Shown here: piece after piece, positions 50,119 through 60,105 of the stretch
Layout: each line of letters starts with the position of its first letter
Numbering within the stretch: the first letter of the stretch is position 1
NCBI GenBank assembly: GCA_013112555.1
Contig: JABFGK010000001.1
Span: 372,001-436,000, forward strand
Length of the DNA stretch: 64,000 nt
Direction of reading: 5' to 3'
Source: Planctomycetota bacterium
GTDB taxonomy: Bacteria; Planctomycetota; Phycisphaerae; Phycisphaerales; UBA5793
Program-made: the position numbers and the translations under genes
Notes under the pieces: model-generated
Told to the model about the DNA's origin: nothing
What the model saw: only the letters and a program-made list of their open reading frames with translations
The model's database searches: none

Positions 50119-51474
50119 ATGACTGCTTCAGGAAACAGACGTCGTCGTCTCGAATGGCTGATTCGGTTGGTTCAGTACTATCGCAACTGGACGAGGCCGC
50201 AGGTTGCCCATGCATTGGGTGTGAGTGATCTTCGTCGTCTCGCCCCGAGCAGTGGGGACGTTCGAATCAGCATTGCCGTTCGGCTGGCCCGGCTGCTGGA
50301 CTGGCGGGTCGATGAAGTGGCCCGGTATCTCTGGACAGAACCGATTGCGAATGCTTCTGATCAACGGGATACCCCGGCCTCGAATCCACCGCCGGACTGT
50401 GACAGCGAAGCCGGTGAGGTGTGCTGGGACCTCGATGGCGAGGCTTCCCAGGCCCGGGCACAGGCAGAAGCCGCATCGGACTCGTATGCCGACATCGATC
50501 GTGCTGCGTGGGAGGCCTACCAAGCCGGTGATTTCGGCCGGGTTGTTCGTCTTGCAAGATACGCCTATGCAAAGGCGGAATCGCCGGAGCAGCGGGCGGC
50601 TGCCTGCAACCGAGAACTGGGCGGCTGGGACGGGTTGGGGCGATATGCCGAAGCCCTTGAGGCCGTACGCCGCGGGCTCACCGAGACGCCGATTCAAGAG
50701 GCCAGGCGGCTGCGCCTGCAATCGAACCTGGCCAACGCACACTACACCTTGTGGAATCTGACGGAAGCCAGATCGGTGGCGACGGAAGTGGTCGAACACT
50801 ACCTGGCACATGGGACAGACGATCGGGCGTCAGACAAGAACCTTGCATTCTCATATTACGTTCGCGGTCAGACGGCGAGGCGCTTGATTGGGATTGAGCC
50901 GGAGAACACGATCCAGTACGCTCAACGTTCATGCACTGATTTGCAGCAGGCACATCAACACTACTCGCAGATGGGTGATGAGGTGGGCGATGATCGCTTT
51001 GCCGGCCTGATTCGCCTGTGTGAATCAGGGCTGCTGGAATCCCGGACGGCGCTGAGTGAGGTCAGTGCCGACGATGCCCTGCATATGATCATCGAACAGT
51101 TGGAGGCTGTGACCGACCCGGAGGACTGGCCGGCCGGGGAGGTGCTGGAAAGTTACGGCTGGTCCTGCGTGTTCGGATGTAATATCGCACTGCGCCACTT
51201 GCCGGAAGAGTCGCAACAGCGGCCGATGGCGATCCTGACAAACAAGGCATACGAGATATCGGATCGACTGGAGAACTGGTCACTCCGTGAACGCGCGTTG
51301 GTGATGGAGAGTTTCCGTCGTCAGCGTCTTGCCGACTGGACGGGGGTCAATGAGGAATGGATGCTCGATGAGCAGGAGGTTCGAATCGTCACGGGGACGA
51401 TGGCACGATTCCCGAGCTTTCGCCGGACGGGTTGGCGCATTTTGAACTCTGCCCGACTCGTGACGGAAATGTAG
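50119..51474 (+). CDS. HTH-like N-terminus plus TPR-like repeats, hypothetical regulator
   Basis: LIRLVQYYRNWTRPQVAHALGVSDLRRLAPSSGDVRISIAVRLARLLDWRVDEVARYLW; helical repeats after. Confidence 0.6.
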   Translation: MTASGNRRRRLEWLIRLVQYYRNWTRPQVAHALGVSDLRRLAPSSGDVRISIAVRLARLLDWRVDEVARYLWTEPIANASDQRDTPASNPPPDCDSEAGEVCWDLDGEASQARAQAEAASDSYADIDRAAWEAYQAGDFGRVVRLARYAYAKAESPEQRAAACNRELGGWDGLGRYAEALEAVRRGLTETPIQEARRLRLQSNLANAHYTLWNLTEARSVATEVVEHYLAHGTDDRASDKNLAFSYYVRGQTARRLIGIEPENTIQYAQRSCTDLQQAHQHYSQMGDEVGDDRFAGLIRLCESGLLESRTALSEVSADDALHMIIEQLEAVTDPEDWPAGEVLESYGWSCVFGCNIALRHLPEESQQRPMAILTNKAYEISDRLENWSLRERALVMESFRRQRLADWTGVNEEWMLDEQEVRIVTGTMARFPSFRRTGWRILNSARLVTEM

Positions 51475-51485
51475 GAGCGCTGCGG

Positions 51486-52091
51486 ATGCACCTCAGGCAC
51501 ACAAGCCGGCCTGCACTTGCACTGGCCGCTTTCATTACGATTGTGACAACCGTCAGTGGTACGGCCGCCGGCGATTTGCTCCAATCCCACCAGCAGATCC
51601 TGCCGGTGGGCAAGGGGCAGGCAGACCTCTCTGGGATGCACCTCCGGGATCGTCTTGGCGATGACATGATCCTCGGATTCGTGGAGGATCAGCCATCCGA
51701 TCCGACCGGTGGCCCCGGGCAGAAAAAGAACCGTGATCTCGGTTGGCAGGCTGCGACGAATCAGGATGACCCGAATGAGTTTCACCTGATCATGTTCGGA
51801 AGCGACATCATCATGGGCGGGGAAGGCCCCGGCGGGATCGGCCACGGCCTTCGTGACACGGTCTGGTCGGCAGGAGACGTTCTCGCCAGCCTGGTGGGTC
51901 GCGAGCCGGTCACTGTCGATAGGAGCTGGTACGGCAGATCTGAAGTATTCGAATCCTGGCAACCGTCTGTTGTGGCAACGTCAGCCGAAGCCGAACGGCA
52001 GGGTGCCGACCAGATTCCATCTCCCGGATCGTCGCTGGTATTCGGATTGCTCGGGGCACTCCTGATCAGCACCCGGGCTCGTCGGCCGTGA
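51486..52091 (+). CDS. Secreted protein with PEP-CTERM-like sorting tail
   Basis: Signal peptide MHLRHTSRPALALAAFITIVTTVSG; C-terminus IPSPGSSLVFGLLGALLISTRARRP. Confidence 0.65.
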   Translation: MHLRHTSRPALALAAFITIVTTVSGTAAGDLLQSHQQILPVGKGQADLSGMHLRDRLGDDMILGFVEDQPSDPTGGPGQKKNRDLGWQAATNQDDPNEFHLIMFGSDIIMGGEGPGGIGHGLRDTVWSAGDVLASLVGREPVTVDRSWYGRSEVFESWQPSVVATSAEAERQGADQIPSPGSSLVFGLLGALLISTRARRP

Positions 52092-52104
52092 GCACCGTGG
52101 ATGA

Positions 52105-54858
52105 CTAAAACGCTGAATCGCACGAAACGATGCGCACTCTGGACGGGTCGCGCCCGTGCTCATCGAAGATGAGCAGTTCGTTCTCCTCGTTCCGTTTGAG
52201 CCAGGCACTCGGGAGGAAGTACCGCTTCTGCGGCCCCACAACCTTGCCGGTCTGGGTCGCAGCGAAGTATCGGCAGAGGTTCATCCCGTTAATAAACAGC
52301 TGGCCCTTGCTCAGGCCCGGCAACTCAAGCCACAGCGGGCTTTCGATCTTCTTCGGCGTAAATCTCGCTTTGAACCACGCGGGCCGTCCCGACATGGATT
52401 TCAGCGCCGTCTTAGACGGTGTGGTGAACTCCCGATCCTTCGGGCATTCCCACTTCGCAAACGACCAGGCAGCCGAGTCAGTGAGCACGGACTTGATCTC
52501 AAACATGCTGACCGCTGCGGCCAGATCCGTTTCCTCAGGCCATTGAAGAGTGGCAAACCGGAGTTGGTTCTGGCCTCGCTTGATGATGTCATTGTTCAGG
52601 ACCATCTGGAACTTCGGCCGGCCTGTTTGACCGGAATAGAAGGCAATGGGAGCGTCATTGAGAAGGATAATCGCCTGGCACGCAGCCCCGCTGATATCCA
52701 GGATGAGATCGGACTTGCGGCGATGGGTGAAGGTCCATGAGAGATCATTGCCACAGGTTGCAGCGTTGTCGGAGAGTCCTTCAATATAGGGTTGGGTGTC
52801 GAACGGCCTGATTGGGGCAGACTGAACAATCTCCGGGTTACCAAGTTTGAAGGTCGCTACTTCGTACAGATGGGAAACGACGCCTTTGCCCTCGTGCATG
52901 TCGTTGCCGCCGGCATAGCGCCCGAGGTTGTCAATGAGACCGACGAGTTCAGTTTGACCTGAGGGAAGGGTCAGATCAAACGGCTGGTCCTTGGCTCCGG
53001 GCCCTCGCCCGATGAGCGCCTTGAGTTCTCCATTGACGAAGAAATGGACGCGGTCACCCAGGAGCGGCGACAAAAGTTTTGTCTTCTTGCCGGTCCCCTT
53101 GGGCAGTGTGACTCGAATCAGCCCGTAGCCGGACCCTGCGGAGCACTGTTCCTGCGTACTCGGCCCGTCGATGGTGGCATAGCGCGGGGCAGTCCCGCTG
53201 ATGTAGTCGTCGATCGGTGCTGCCATCCAGTTGCGCGGCTTGATTGGAGAGGGACGCGAGGGGACCACGCCATTGGCCTTCTTCGTGACTTCGCCTTCCT
53301 GATCGACCACATATCGGTAGCGGAATCCCTCTGCCGGCAGCGGGTCGCCGTCGTCATCGAAACCCTTGATGCCGACATGTGCCTCAGAGTCGCGCACATA
53401 GGTGGTGTCGATTGCCGCCGTATTGCAGATAACGAGTGTGATTTCTTCGTGTGTCTCGACAACGGGAGCCTGCCGCTTCGGCACTTCGACTTCAAGCAGG
53501 CTGTAGTTAATACTGATCATCCCGCGCTGTCCCGGCGCACCGTAGAGAATGAGGATGTTGCGGCCGGCCATGGCAAAGGCGTTCAGGTTGGTCCAGTCGA
53601 GCCGTGACCGACCCGAGAGGTGGACATTCAAGAGACACCATGCGAGCGGTTGGTTATCAAGTTCGACGGGGAGTCGTTGCCCTGTCGACAGAAGGATGTG
53701 GGACGACTGATGGTTCTTCTCGGGGTTGCCGAACACCATTACGACGCCGCCCTGTGACCCGTTCATGTGGACAACAGGAGAGCCTGCTGCCTTGCTCTTC
53801 TTGCCGTCAGTCGGCGGCTCGAGCGCCTGAACTGCGGAGACGAACCCCGGGTCGAGTGATGAAAAGACCTTGCTGAAATTCGAGACAAACGTGCAGAGTC
53901 GTCTCAGGAGCCAATAGGAGTCTGAGGACAGACCGGCCTCGCTGAGTGGTGCCTGGCCGTCGGCCGAAGCAGTGACGTACCGATCCATGTGGCCAGAGAT
54001 TCGGCCGCCTGAGAAGCCGAAGTTCGTCCCACCGTGGAACGGGCTGAGATTGAACTGGGCACCGGCGGACACGGCCTGGCCGAGTTGATGCATGAGATGC
54101 GCCGGTGACGGGGGAACCGGTCGTTCGTTGGCCCAGCAGTCCGCTTCACCGGTCCAGAAGTCGCCCACCATCAGCGGCTGAGACGGGTGAATCGATCGGA
54201 GTTGCCGCAGATGCATGAGCATCTCATCGCGACCGGACCAGGTATCAATCGTCTCCTCACGAACCTGCCAGAGGTTGTTCGTGTTAATCAGCGGGACGTC
54301 GAAGCCATGCTCCCGGATGAAGCGCGATATCTCAAGCAAGTAGTCGTCGGCAGCCTTCTGGTGACCACAATACCACTCGTGCTCAACTTGAACAAGAACA
54401 ATCGGGCCGCCCTTGGACCCGGAATGTGGCTCGAGAATGCGGAGCAATCGGCCGACCATCTGGCTGGTGGCTTCGAGGAAGGCTGCATTGCCCTGTCGCA
54501 GCGCCAGGCCGGACTCAGCCAGCAGCCAGGACGGCATCCCGCCCAGATCGAGATCATGCCCGACATAGGGGCCGACACGCATGATGCACTTCATATCGCT
54601 ATCGGCGATCATCGACACGAATCGCTCGACATCGGCATTCTCTTCGAAGCAGTACTCGCCCTTGCGCGGCTCATGGATGGCCCACGGGCAGCGAACCAGG
54701 ATTGTGTTGAGTCCCATGTCGGCAGCCATGTCGAGTCGGTCCTGCCATTGCGAAGTCGGAACCCTGAAGTAGTCGATCATGCCGCTGGTCAGCCAGATTC
54801 TGCGACCGTCAATCATGAGGCTCTGGCTGTCGTGAGTGATAGTTGGCATCAGTCGCAA
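52105..54858 (-). CDS. GH35-like beta-galactosidase family protein (divergent)
   Basis: LTSGMIDYFRVPTSQWQDRLDMAADMGLNTILVRCPWAIHEPRKGEY, VGPYVGHDLDLGGMPSWLL, PIVLVQVEHEW. Confidence 0.85.
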   Translation of the reverse strand: MRLMPTITHDSQSLMIDGRRIWLTSGMIDYFRVPTSQWQDRLDMAADMGLNTILVRCPWAIHEPRKGEYCFEENADVERFVSMIADSDMKCIMRVGPYVGHDLDLGGMPSWLLAESGLALRQGNAAFLEATSQMVGRLLRILEPHSGSKGGPIVLVQVEHEWYCGHQKAADDYLLEISRFIREHGFDVPLINTNNLWQVREETIDTWSGRDEMLMHLRQLRSIHPSQPLMVGDFWTGEADCWANERPVPPSPAHLMHQLGQAVSAGAQFNLSPFHGGTNFGFSGGRISGHMDRYVTASADGQAPLSEAGLSSDSYWLLRRLCTFVSNFSKVFSSLDPGFVSAVQALEPPTDGKKSKAAGSPVVHMNGSQGGVVMVFGNPEKNHQSSHILLSTGQRLPVELDNQPLAWCLLNVHLSGRSRLDWTNLNAFAMAGRNILILYGAPGQRGMISINYSLLEVEVPKRQAPVVETHEEITLVICNTAAIDTTYVRDSEAHVGIKGFDDDGDPLPAEGFRYRYVVDQEGEVTKKANGVVPSRPSPIKPRNWMAAPIDDYISGTAPRYATIDGPSTQEQCSAGSGYGLIRVTLPKGTGKKTKLLSPLLGDRVHFFVNGELKALIGRGPGAKDQPFDLTLPSGQTELVGLIDNLGRYAGGNDMHEGKGVVSHLYEVATFKLGNPEIVQSAPIRPFDTQPYIEGLSDNAATCGNDLSWTFTHRRKSDLILDISGAACQAIILLNDAPIAFYSGQTGRPKFQMVLNNDIIKRGQNQLRFATLQWPEETDLAAAVSMFEIKSVLTDSAAWSFAKWECPKDREFTTPSKTALKSMSGRPAWFKARFTPKKIESPLWLELPGLSKGQLFINGMNLCRYFAATQTGKVVGPQKRYFLPSAWLKRNEENELLIFDEHGRDPSRVRIVSCDSAF

Positions 54859-55302
54859 TCCGTTCGGTCAGTAGTAGGTTGGGGTGGCCGGTTCGTGTGT
54901 TACCGGACGTTCAGGCACGGAAAACTGCTGGCATGAATCGGCGTAAGTCGTTGTCTTGCAACGGTTTACGCAAAAAACCGGCAGCCCCTGTTGGGGTCAT
55001 AGCATAGGCGGGAAAGTTGCGGGGGTGAGATAAAAGCCCGCTGAGGCGGAAAATAGGTGTTATTCCCCACATCTCTCGAGACGTCATAGCGCTCGGCGCG
55101 AAAAGCGTGAATCCCGGTAGCTTGGTCGAGTGACCGATTTGGCGCTGCTGGTTGCCGTCGCTGACGCCGCATGTGAATCCGAGGTCACAGATTCTGTTCA
55201 CGATCGAGCCGAAGTCGTCGGCACCGCCACGCAGAGACAGCGCGCTGGCACGATGGACAGGGTGGAGAAGGGGTGGAAACGGGTGGGGGGCGTGGAAATG
55301 AA

Positions 55303-55385
55303 TGGGCAGGGCAGGATTCGAACCTGCGAAGGCTAATGCCACCAGATTTACAGTCTGGCCCGTTTGACCGCTTCGGTACCTACCC
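55303..55385 (-). tRNA. tRNA-Tyr (GUA)
   Basis: GGGTAGGTACCGAAGCGGTCAAACGGGCCAGACTGTAAATCTGGTGGCATTAGCCTTCGCAGGTTCGAATCCTGCCCTGCCCA; 7-bp acceptor stem, T-arm GCAGG-TTCGAAT-CCTGC, long variable arm. Confidence 0.95.
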
Positions 55386-55549
55386 GGTCATAATCGCTGA
55401 CAGCGCGCCGCGGGGCGGGGTGCGTCGTGGTCGGGAGAATATGCCTCAAGCCCGGGTAGTTCAACCGAATCCGAGGCTCTCTCCGAGCATTTGCACCCGG
55501 TCATCAGATCGGATGGCGCGGCCTCGACGGTGAGCAAACCGGCCGTACC

Positions 55550-55597
55550 GTCTGAAAAAGAACGGTGGCCTGCACGTCTGTGGAGACGGCAGGCCAC
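55550..55597 (-). terminator. Rho-independent terminator
   Basis: GTGGCCTGC/GCAGGCCAC 9-bp stem with T-run on the minus strand (gttctttttc). Confidence 0.8.
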
Positions 55598-55638
55598 ACG
55601 TTTGAGTCTGTCCTGTTCGGACGAATCTGATCGGACGA

Positions 55639-56508
55639 TCAGATGCCGACAGTATTGCTCACCGCACAGGCGTCACGATCGACGGCCTGGACGATGACGC
55701 GGCCACATGCATTGGCCGGAACGTTGCCTCGCAGGACGGCTTCGCCGCCGGCGTCTGCTGTTGAGACACCGCCGAGCTTGCCGCCGGCAATATCAACAGT
55801 CAGGCCCGGGCAACCGGGGACGTTGGTGGAGCCGGCGCGGAGGCCGTATGCGAAGTAGCACTTGGCATTCGCGGTGACACCAGTGCAGGTCAGCGTGTTC
55901 GTGCCGGGGCAGTCGCCCACGACCGTCAGGTGCATTCCGCCACCGCCGTAGATCTGGAATGCCATCTGCGGGGTGAGGCCCTGGCCGTCGAAGTTGATGC
56001 CGTTGGCGTCATTCGAGTACCAGAAGGTGCCGTTGTCGGGGTAGACGCTGTTTTGCGTATGGCCGCCGACCTGGTAGGAGTCATAGCCGGGATCGCCACG
56101 GAGCGCGCCGGTGGCGACGACCCAGTAGCGGTCGCCGGGGACCAGATCCGAGCTCTGTGATGTCACATCAATCACTGACAGCGTCAGCACATCGTCTGAA
56201 ATCTGGAAGTCGTCGGTTGATGCAATGATGTTGTTGGAGTCGGGACCAGGAGCGTCGCCCCAGATCTGAAGGGCGATCACGGAGCCGGTTCCGCCGGACT
56301 CGCGACGAAGCCAGATGCCGATCTGGCCGACGGTTGTGACGCCGTCCGGGCAGACAAAGTCACTGGCATACGCGTAGGAACCGTGGTTGCTCAGCGGGTG
56401 CCACCAAGCGCCGAAATCAGGCTGCTTGTCGATTTCCTGTCCGAATGACGTGGTGGCAACTGCCAGCAATGCTGCGATGCCTGTAAGGATAGTACGCTTT
56501 CTCTCCAT
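55639..56508 (-). CDS. Hypothetical secreted protein
   Basis: Signal peptide MERKRTILTGIAALLAVATTSFGQ. Confidence 0.75.
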   Translation of the reverse strand: MERKRTILTGIAALLAVATTSFGQEIDKQPDFGAWWHPLSNHGSYAYASDFVCPDGVTTVGQIGIWLRRESGGTGSVIALQIWGDAPGPDSNNIIASTDDFQISDDVLTLSVIDVTSQSSDLVPGDRYWVVATGALRGDPGYDSYQVGGHTQNSVYPDNGTFWYSNDANGINFDGQGLTPQMAFQIYGGGGMHLTVVGDCPGTNTLTCTGVTANAKCYFAYGLRAGSTNVPGCPGLTVDIAGGKLGGVSTADAGGEAVLRGNVPANACGRVIVQAVDRDACAVSNTVGI

Positions 56509-56862
56509 TTGGGAAACTCCTCACCGTTCTGGTGATATGAATGGGTGTGCCGTGAGTGGCAGGATCAGATCGCGTCCATTCGCGATCGGGTCCGATAGTG
56601 CTCTAAAATCTGAGACGACCCTCCGGGAGTCATCCTATCCCGAGAACTGCGCCTCGGTCTTCAGAAAGACTCGTATGCAGATTGTAATGCGAATTCAACG
56701 TTCTGCAAAGCGCGATTTGGCAGTTGCGAGAAGAAAGCTGGTTTATGGGACTGGCCAATCTGCCTGAACCCAGATAGTCGAAATCTAATGTGTTTCACAT
56801 GCGATTCAGCCAAAAATTGCACAATCGCTGATTGGATTACATCTCCGGCCGGTGTGGTCGTG

Positions 56863-58932
56863 TTACTGGCCTCGTCCCTGGAGGGTGACTTTGACGGTGA
56901 GCGTGGCGCCATCTCGCACCAGACCGACTTCGACCTCGTCGCCGGGATTGTGCTCTGCCAGCATCACGATCCAGTCGCGGATCGTGTCAATCTCCTTGCC
57001 GTCCCACGTGACGAGCCGGTCGCCGGCCTTGATGCCGGCCTTCTCAGCGGAGCCGTCCGGCGTGATATCCCCGACGAGGATGCCCGCTTCGGTATCGTTG
57101 TAGTTGCCGGGAACGATCCCGAACGTGACCTTGAGCTGTGATCGAGCAGCCGGCTGGGCCTGGGCCTGCTCATCGGCCTCACCTTCATCACCGTCCTGAT
57201 TCGCCTCTGCCCGCTGCTGCTCACGTTGGCGACGGCGCTCGGCCTGGCGTTCATTCGCGTCCTGAGGCGCAAATGGGTCGGGTCGCTGGGCGGCGGCAAA
57301 AACGAGCTCGGTGAACAGATTGACCGTCTTGACGGCCCCGACTCGGTTGATCTTCCAACTCACATCCTCGGGCGTGTGGTAGTCGGCATGGAAGTCGGCA
57401 ATGATGCCGAACAGCGAAGGGATGCCGGCCGATGCAAAGGGGGCATGGTCGCTGCCTGCAGAAAAGCCGCCGGCGGTCACGACTTCGAGGCCGGAGTCAT
57501 CGAAAAACGGCTGAGCCCACTCGCCGAGTCCTTCGGCCGTGTCAAGACCGGACACACTGAGCCGATCGTTCTTGATGCGGCCGATCATGTCGAAGTTGAT
57601 CATCAGTGTGTGCTGTTCTTTGGGCACGATCGGGTTGTTCACGTAGTACCGCGACCCGATGAGACCCGATTCCTCAGCACTGAACGTGAGGAACAAGATG
57701 GTGCGCAGCGGTGTTTCCTCGGGGAGTTCCGCGTAGGCCTGTGCCAGTTTGTCAGCCATCAGCATGACGCCGGCACTCCCGGATGCATTGTCATCCGCGC
57801 CGGGGTGGAGCCTGCCGGCCCCGGATCGTGAGCCGAAGTATCCCATGCCCAGGTGATCGAGGTGGGCCCCGACAACGATGTACTGGTCGGCCAGGTCACC
57901 GCGACCGGGCAGCAGCCCGCCGACATTCTCAGCCTTTTGAGCGACGCGATCGATCTGAGAAGCAATCGTGATCTGCGTGTTGGGAAGGTCGAGGACAGAT
58001 GGGCCGCCGTTGTCAGCTCGTTTCCGCAGGTCTGTCAAAGAGCCTTCAGGAAGATGCGCATTCTTGATGAGCTGCTCACCGGCATCTGTGCTCATCAGGG
58101 CGATCGGGATATCGGCCATCGAGCGATTCCCCACGGCTGAGTCAAGAGTCCCTGCTCGCAGATCGTCGGAACCGGGCGTGTTGATAATGACGATGCCGGC
58201 CGCGTGGCGGTCACGGGCAGCGCGAATCTTGTTGCGGAAGCCGGCCTTGTTGCTCCACGGGCCGGAGCCGGACCAGAGGCTTTGTCCTTCATCGTTCATT
58301 GGCTCGAATCGGAGCATGACGGCAATCTTGCCGGTCAGGTCTGCCTCTTCGCCGAAACTGGAGTAGTCGTCCGGCCCATTATCAATCGAGTATCCGACAA
58401 AGACGGCCGGGGCGGTGACATCACCGGTTCCCCCCAGGGTCATGATCTTGAAGTCAGAGCCGGCAGCCAGTTCCTGTGCCTCAGCGCCGCCGCTGGAAAC
58501 GCTCAGATTCTCGCTGGTCACTTCGACGTCGTTCCCGAGGTCAAAGGGCTGTCTCCAGCTCGCCGGTCCCCCCTCGGACTCGACGGTGAAGGCAGGCACA
58601 AGCCCGGCACGCTTGAAGTAGTACTCCACGTAGTTCTTGGCATACTCCATGCCGTCGGAGCCGGGGACGCGGCCCTCGAAGAACGGGTTGGCCAGGGTCG
58701 TGATGTGGTCGTTGTACACTCGGACATCGTCAGATAACTCAGATAATGCCGTCGTAATCGGAGTGGGGGGCGCTTCCTCCTCTGAGATGAAGCGAGGGCC
58801 GGTCGCAGCGGCCGGCTGCCCGATCGAGGTCATGATTACAGCCCCGAGCAGCAGTGTGGCAACGCCACAGGCTGACACGGATGCATACGGGGTGGCAAGC
58901 CTGCTCGAGTGTCGTTGTGTTGAATTGTGCAT
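56863..58932 (-). CDS. M28 family metallopeptidase with PA-like and C-terminal PDZ domains
   Basis: YIVVGAHLDHLG, LHPGADDNASGSAGVMLMADKL, FLTFSAEESGLIGSRYYV; PDZ-like ILVGDITPDGSAEKAGIKAGDRLVTWDGKEI. Confidence 0.92.
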   Translation of the reverse strand: MHNSTQRHSSRLATPYASVSACGVATLLLGAVIMTSIGQPAAATGPRFISEEEAPPTPITTALSELSDDVRVYNDHITTLANPFFEGRVPGSDGMEYAKNYVEYYFKRAGLVPAFTVESEGGPASWRQPFDLGNDVEVTSENLSVSSGGAEAQELAAGSDFKIMTLGGTGDVTAPAVFVGYSIDNGPDDYSSFGEEADLTGKIAVMLRFEPMNDEGQSLWSGSGPWSNKAGFRNKIRAARDRHAAGIVIINTPGSDDLRAGTLDSAVGNRSMADIPIALMSTDAGEQLIKNAHLPEGSLTDLRKRADNGGPSVLDLPNTQITIASQIDRVAQKAENVGGLLPGRGDLADQYIVVGAHLDHLGMGYFGSRSGAGRLHPGADDNASGSAGVMLMADKLAQAYAELPEETPLRTILFLTFSAEESGLIGSRYYVNNPIVPKEQHTLMINFDMIGRIKNDRLSVSGLDTAEGLGEWAQPFFDDSGLEVVTAGGFSAGSDHAPFASAGIPSLFGIIADFHADYHTPEDVSWKINRVGAVKTVNLFTELVFAAAQRPDPFAPQDANERQAERRRQREQQRAEANQDGDEGEADEQAQAQPAARSQLKVTFGIVPGNYNDTEAGILVGDITPDGSAEKAGIKAGDRLVTWDGKEIDTIRDWIVMLAEHNPGDEVEVGLVRDGATLTVKVTLQGRGQ

Positions 58933-59259
58933 GAGTATTGAAATCCTGTCTACGGTTCAAGAACCACGATCGTTGCAGCGAGTTGGATCCGTTTCAGCCG
59001 GCATGCGCCGCGCTCCACCGAGGGAGCAGAGCCACGCGTCATGCTCAGAACAATGAAACGATGGTCGGGTCAGCGGTACAACATGGGGCCCGCGGGTGCA
59101 CCGACACCACGGTCATTGATTCCCGACGCTGGCAATGATACCACTGAGGAGGATGAGGGTTCACCCCGGGCTCCGAATCACTGAGATCAGGCTGTTGTGG
59201 GGTCTGGCGGGGGTTTGACCGTATGATGGCCTGCGAGGGGACACGAGAAGGCGGTATAC

Positions 59260-60105
59260 ATGAGGCAACGGGGCAGTCAAAAGTGGTGGTGGATGAGTCC
59301 GGGCTGGTACCGGCCGGACGGCGATCGTGGTCTCCGCACGCAGATCTTTGGGCTTGAGGGGCGAGTTACAGTCCGCTCCGTCTATCGGCGAGTGCCGTTG
59401 TGCATGCTCGGGATCGCGCTGGGTTTGCTCTTGATGGGGGCTGTGGCGGGGGTGCACCCGCAGGATGGGGCGCACGCAGACATCCGAATATCAATTACTG
59501 ATCAAGAGGTCGTGTTCAGCGTCATCATGAACTTGGCGTTTATCGACGAGGTGTGCGAAACCCCGCGCGAGGATCCCGGCGCATTGGACCCGGTTGAAGA
59601 GCCCGGTGTACGCGACGCTTTGGAGAACTTCTACCGGACGCAGAATCGCGTCTCGATTGACGGTGTGGATGTATCTCCGACGTTCGGGGAGTTTGAAGTA
59701 AGCCGGCCGGGCACGGAGTTGCTGCCGTTGTTTCCAATCACGGGGATGCGAGGTCTGATTCGGGTTCGGCAAGTGGTGCATTACAGTGCCAAGTCCAGCC
59801 CGAAGCAGGTGTCGATGGTGTGGGGTGGGTACCCGCCCGACATGCTGGCCGAAATCGAACCCGGGCAGCCGCGCCCGCCGTTGGCGCTCCAGGGGCAGTT
59901 GAGCGCCGAGGGCGTCGTCACCATGATTGACTTCACCCAGGCCGAGCCGGAGTACACCTGGCACGCATCGGGACTGACCGCCGACGAGCGGCTTCATGGC
60001 GGTCCCGGCTCCGCCGACGGCGACGAACGCGAGACTGTGCGTTCCGGTGGTGCTGGCAGCAGTGGTGCTCGTTGTGCTGATCATGGTCGGAGTCGTTCGG
60101 CATGA
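59260..60105 (+). CDS. Hypothetical exported protein (possibly N-terminal part of a frameshifted gene with 59996..60754)
   Basis: TM segment VPLCMLGIALGLLLMGAVAGV; HADIRISITDQEVVFSVIMNLAFIDEV; degenerate C-terminus. Confidence 0.55.
   Translation: MRQRGSQKWWWMSPGWYRPDGDRGLRTQIFGLEGRVTVRSVYRRVPLCMLGIALGLLLMGAVAGVHPQDGAHADIRISITDQEVVFSVIMNLAFIDEVCETPREDPGALDPVEEPGVRDALENFYRTQNRVSIDGVDVSPTFGEFEVSRPGTELLPLFPITGMRGLIRVRQVVHYSAKSSPKQVSMVWGGYPPDMLAEIEPGQPRPPLALQGQLSAEGVVTMIDFTQAEPEYTWHASGLTADERLHGGPGSADGDERETVRSGGAGSSGARCADHGRSRSA

Noticed and set aside
55273-55533. ORF METGGGRGNEWAGQDSNLRRLMPPDLQSGPFDRFGT...
   Set aside because: Translation antisense to the tRNA-Tyr gene; a well-known artefact pattern
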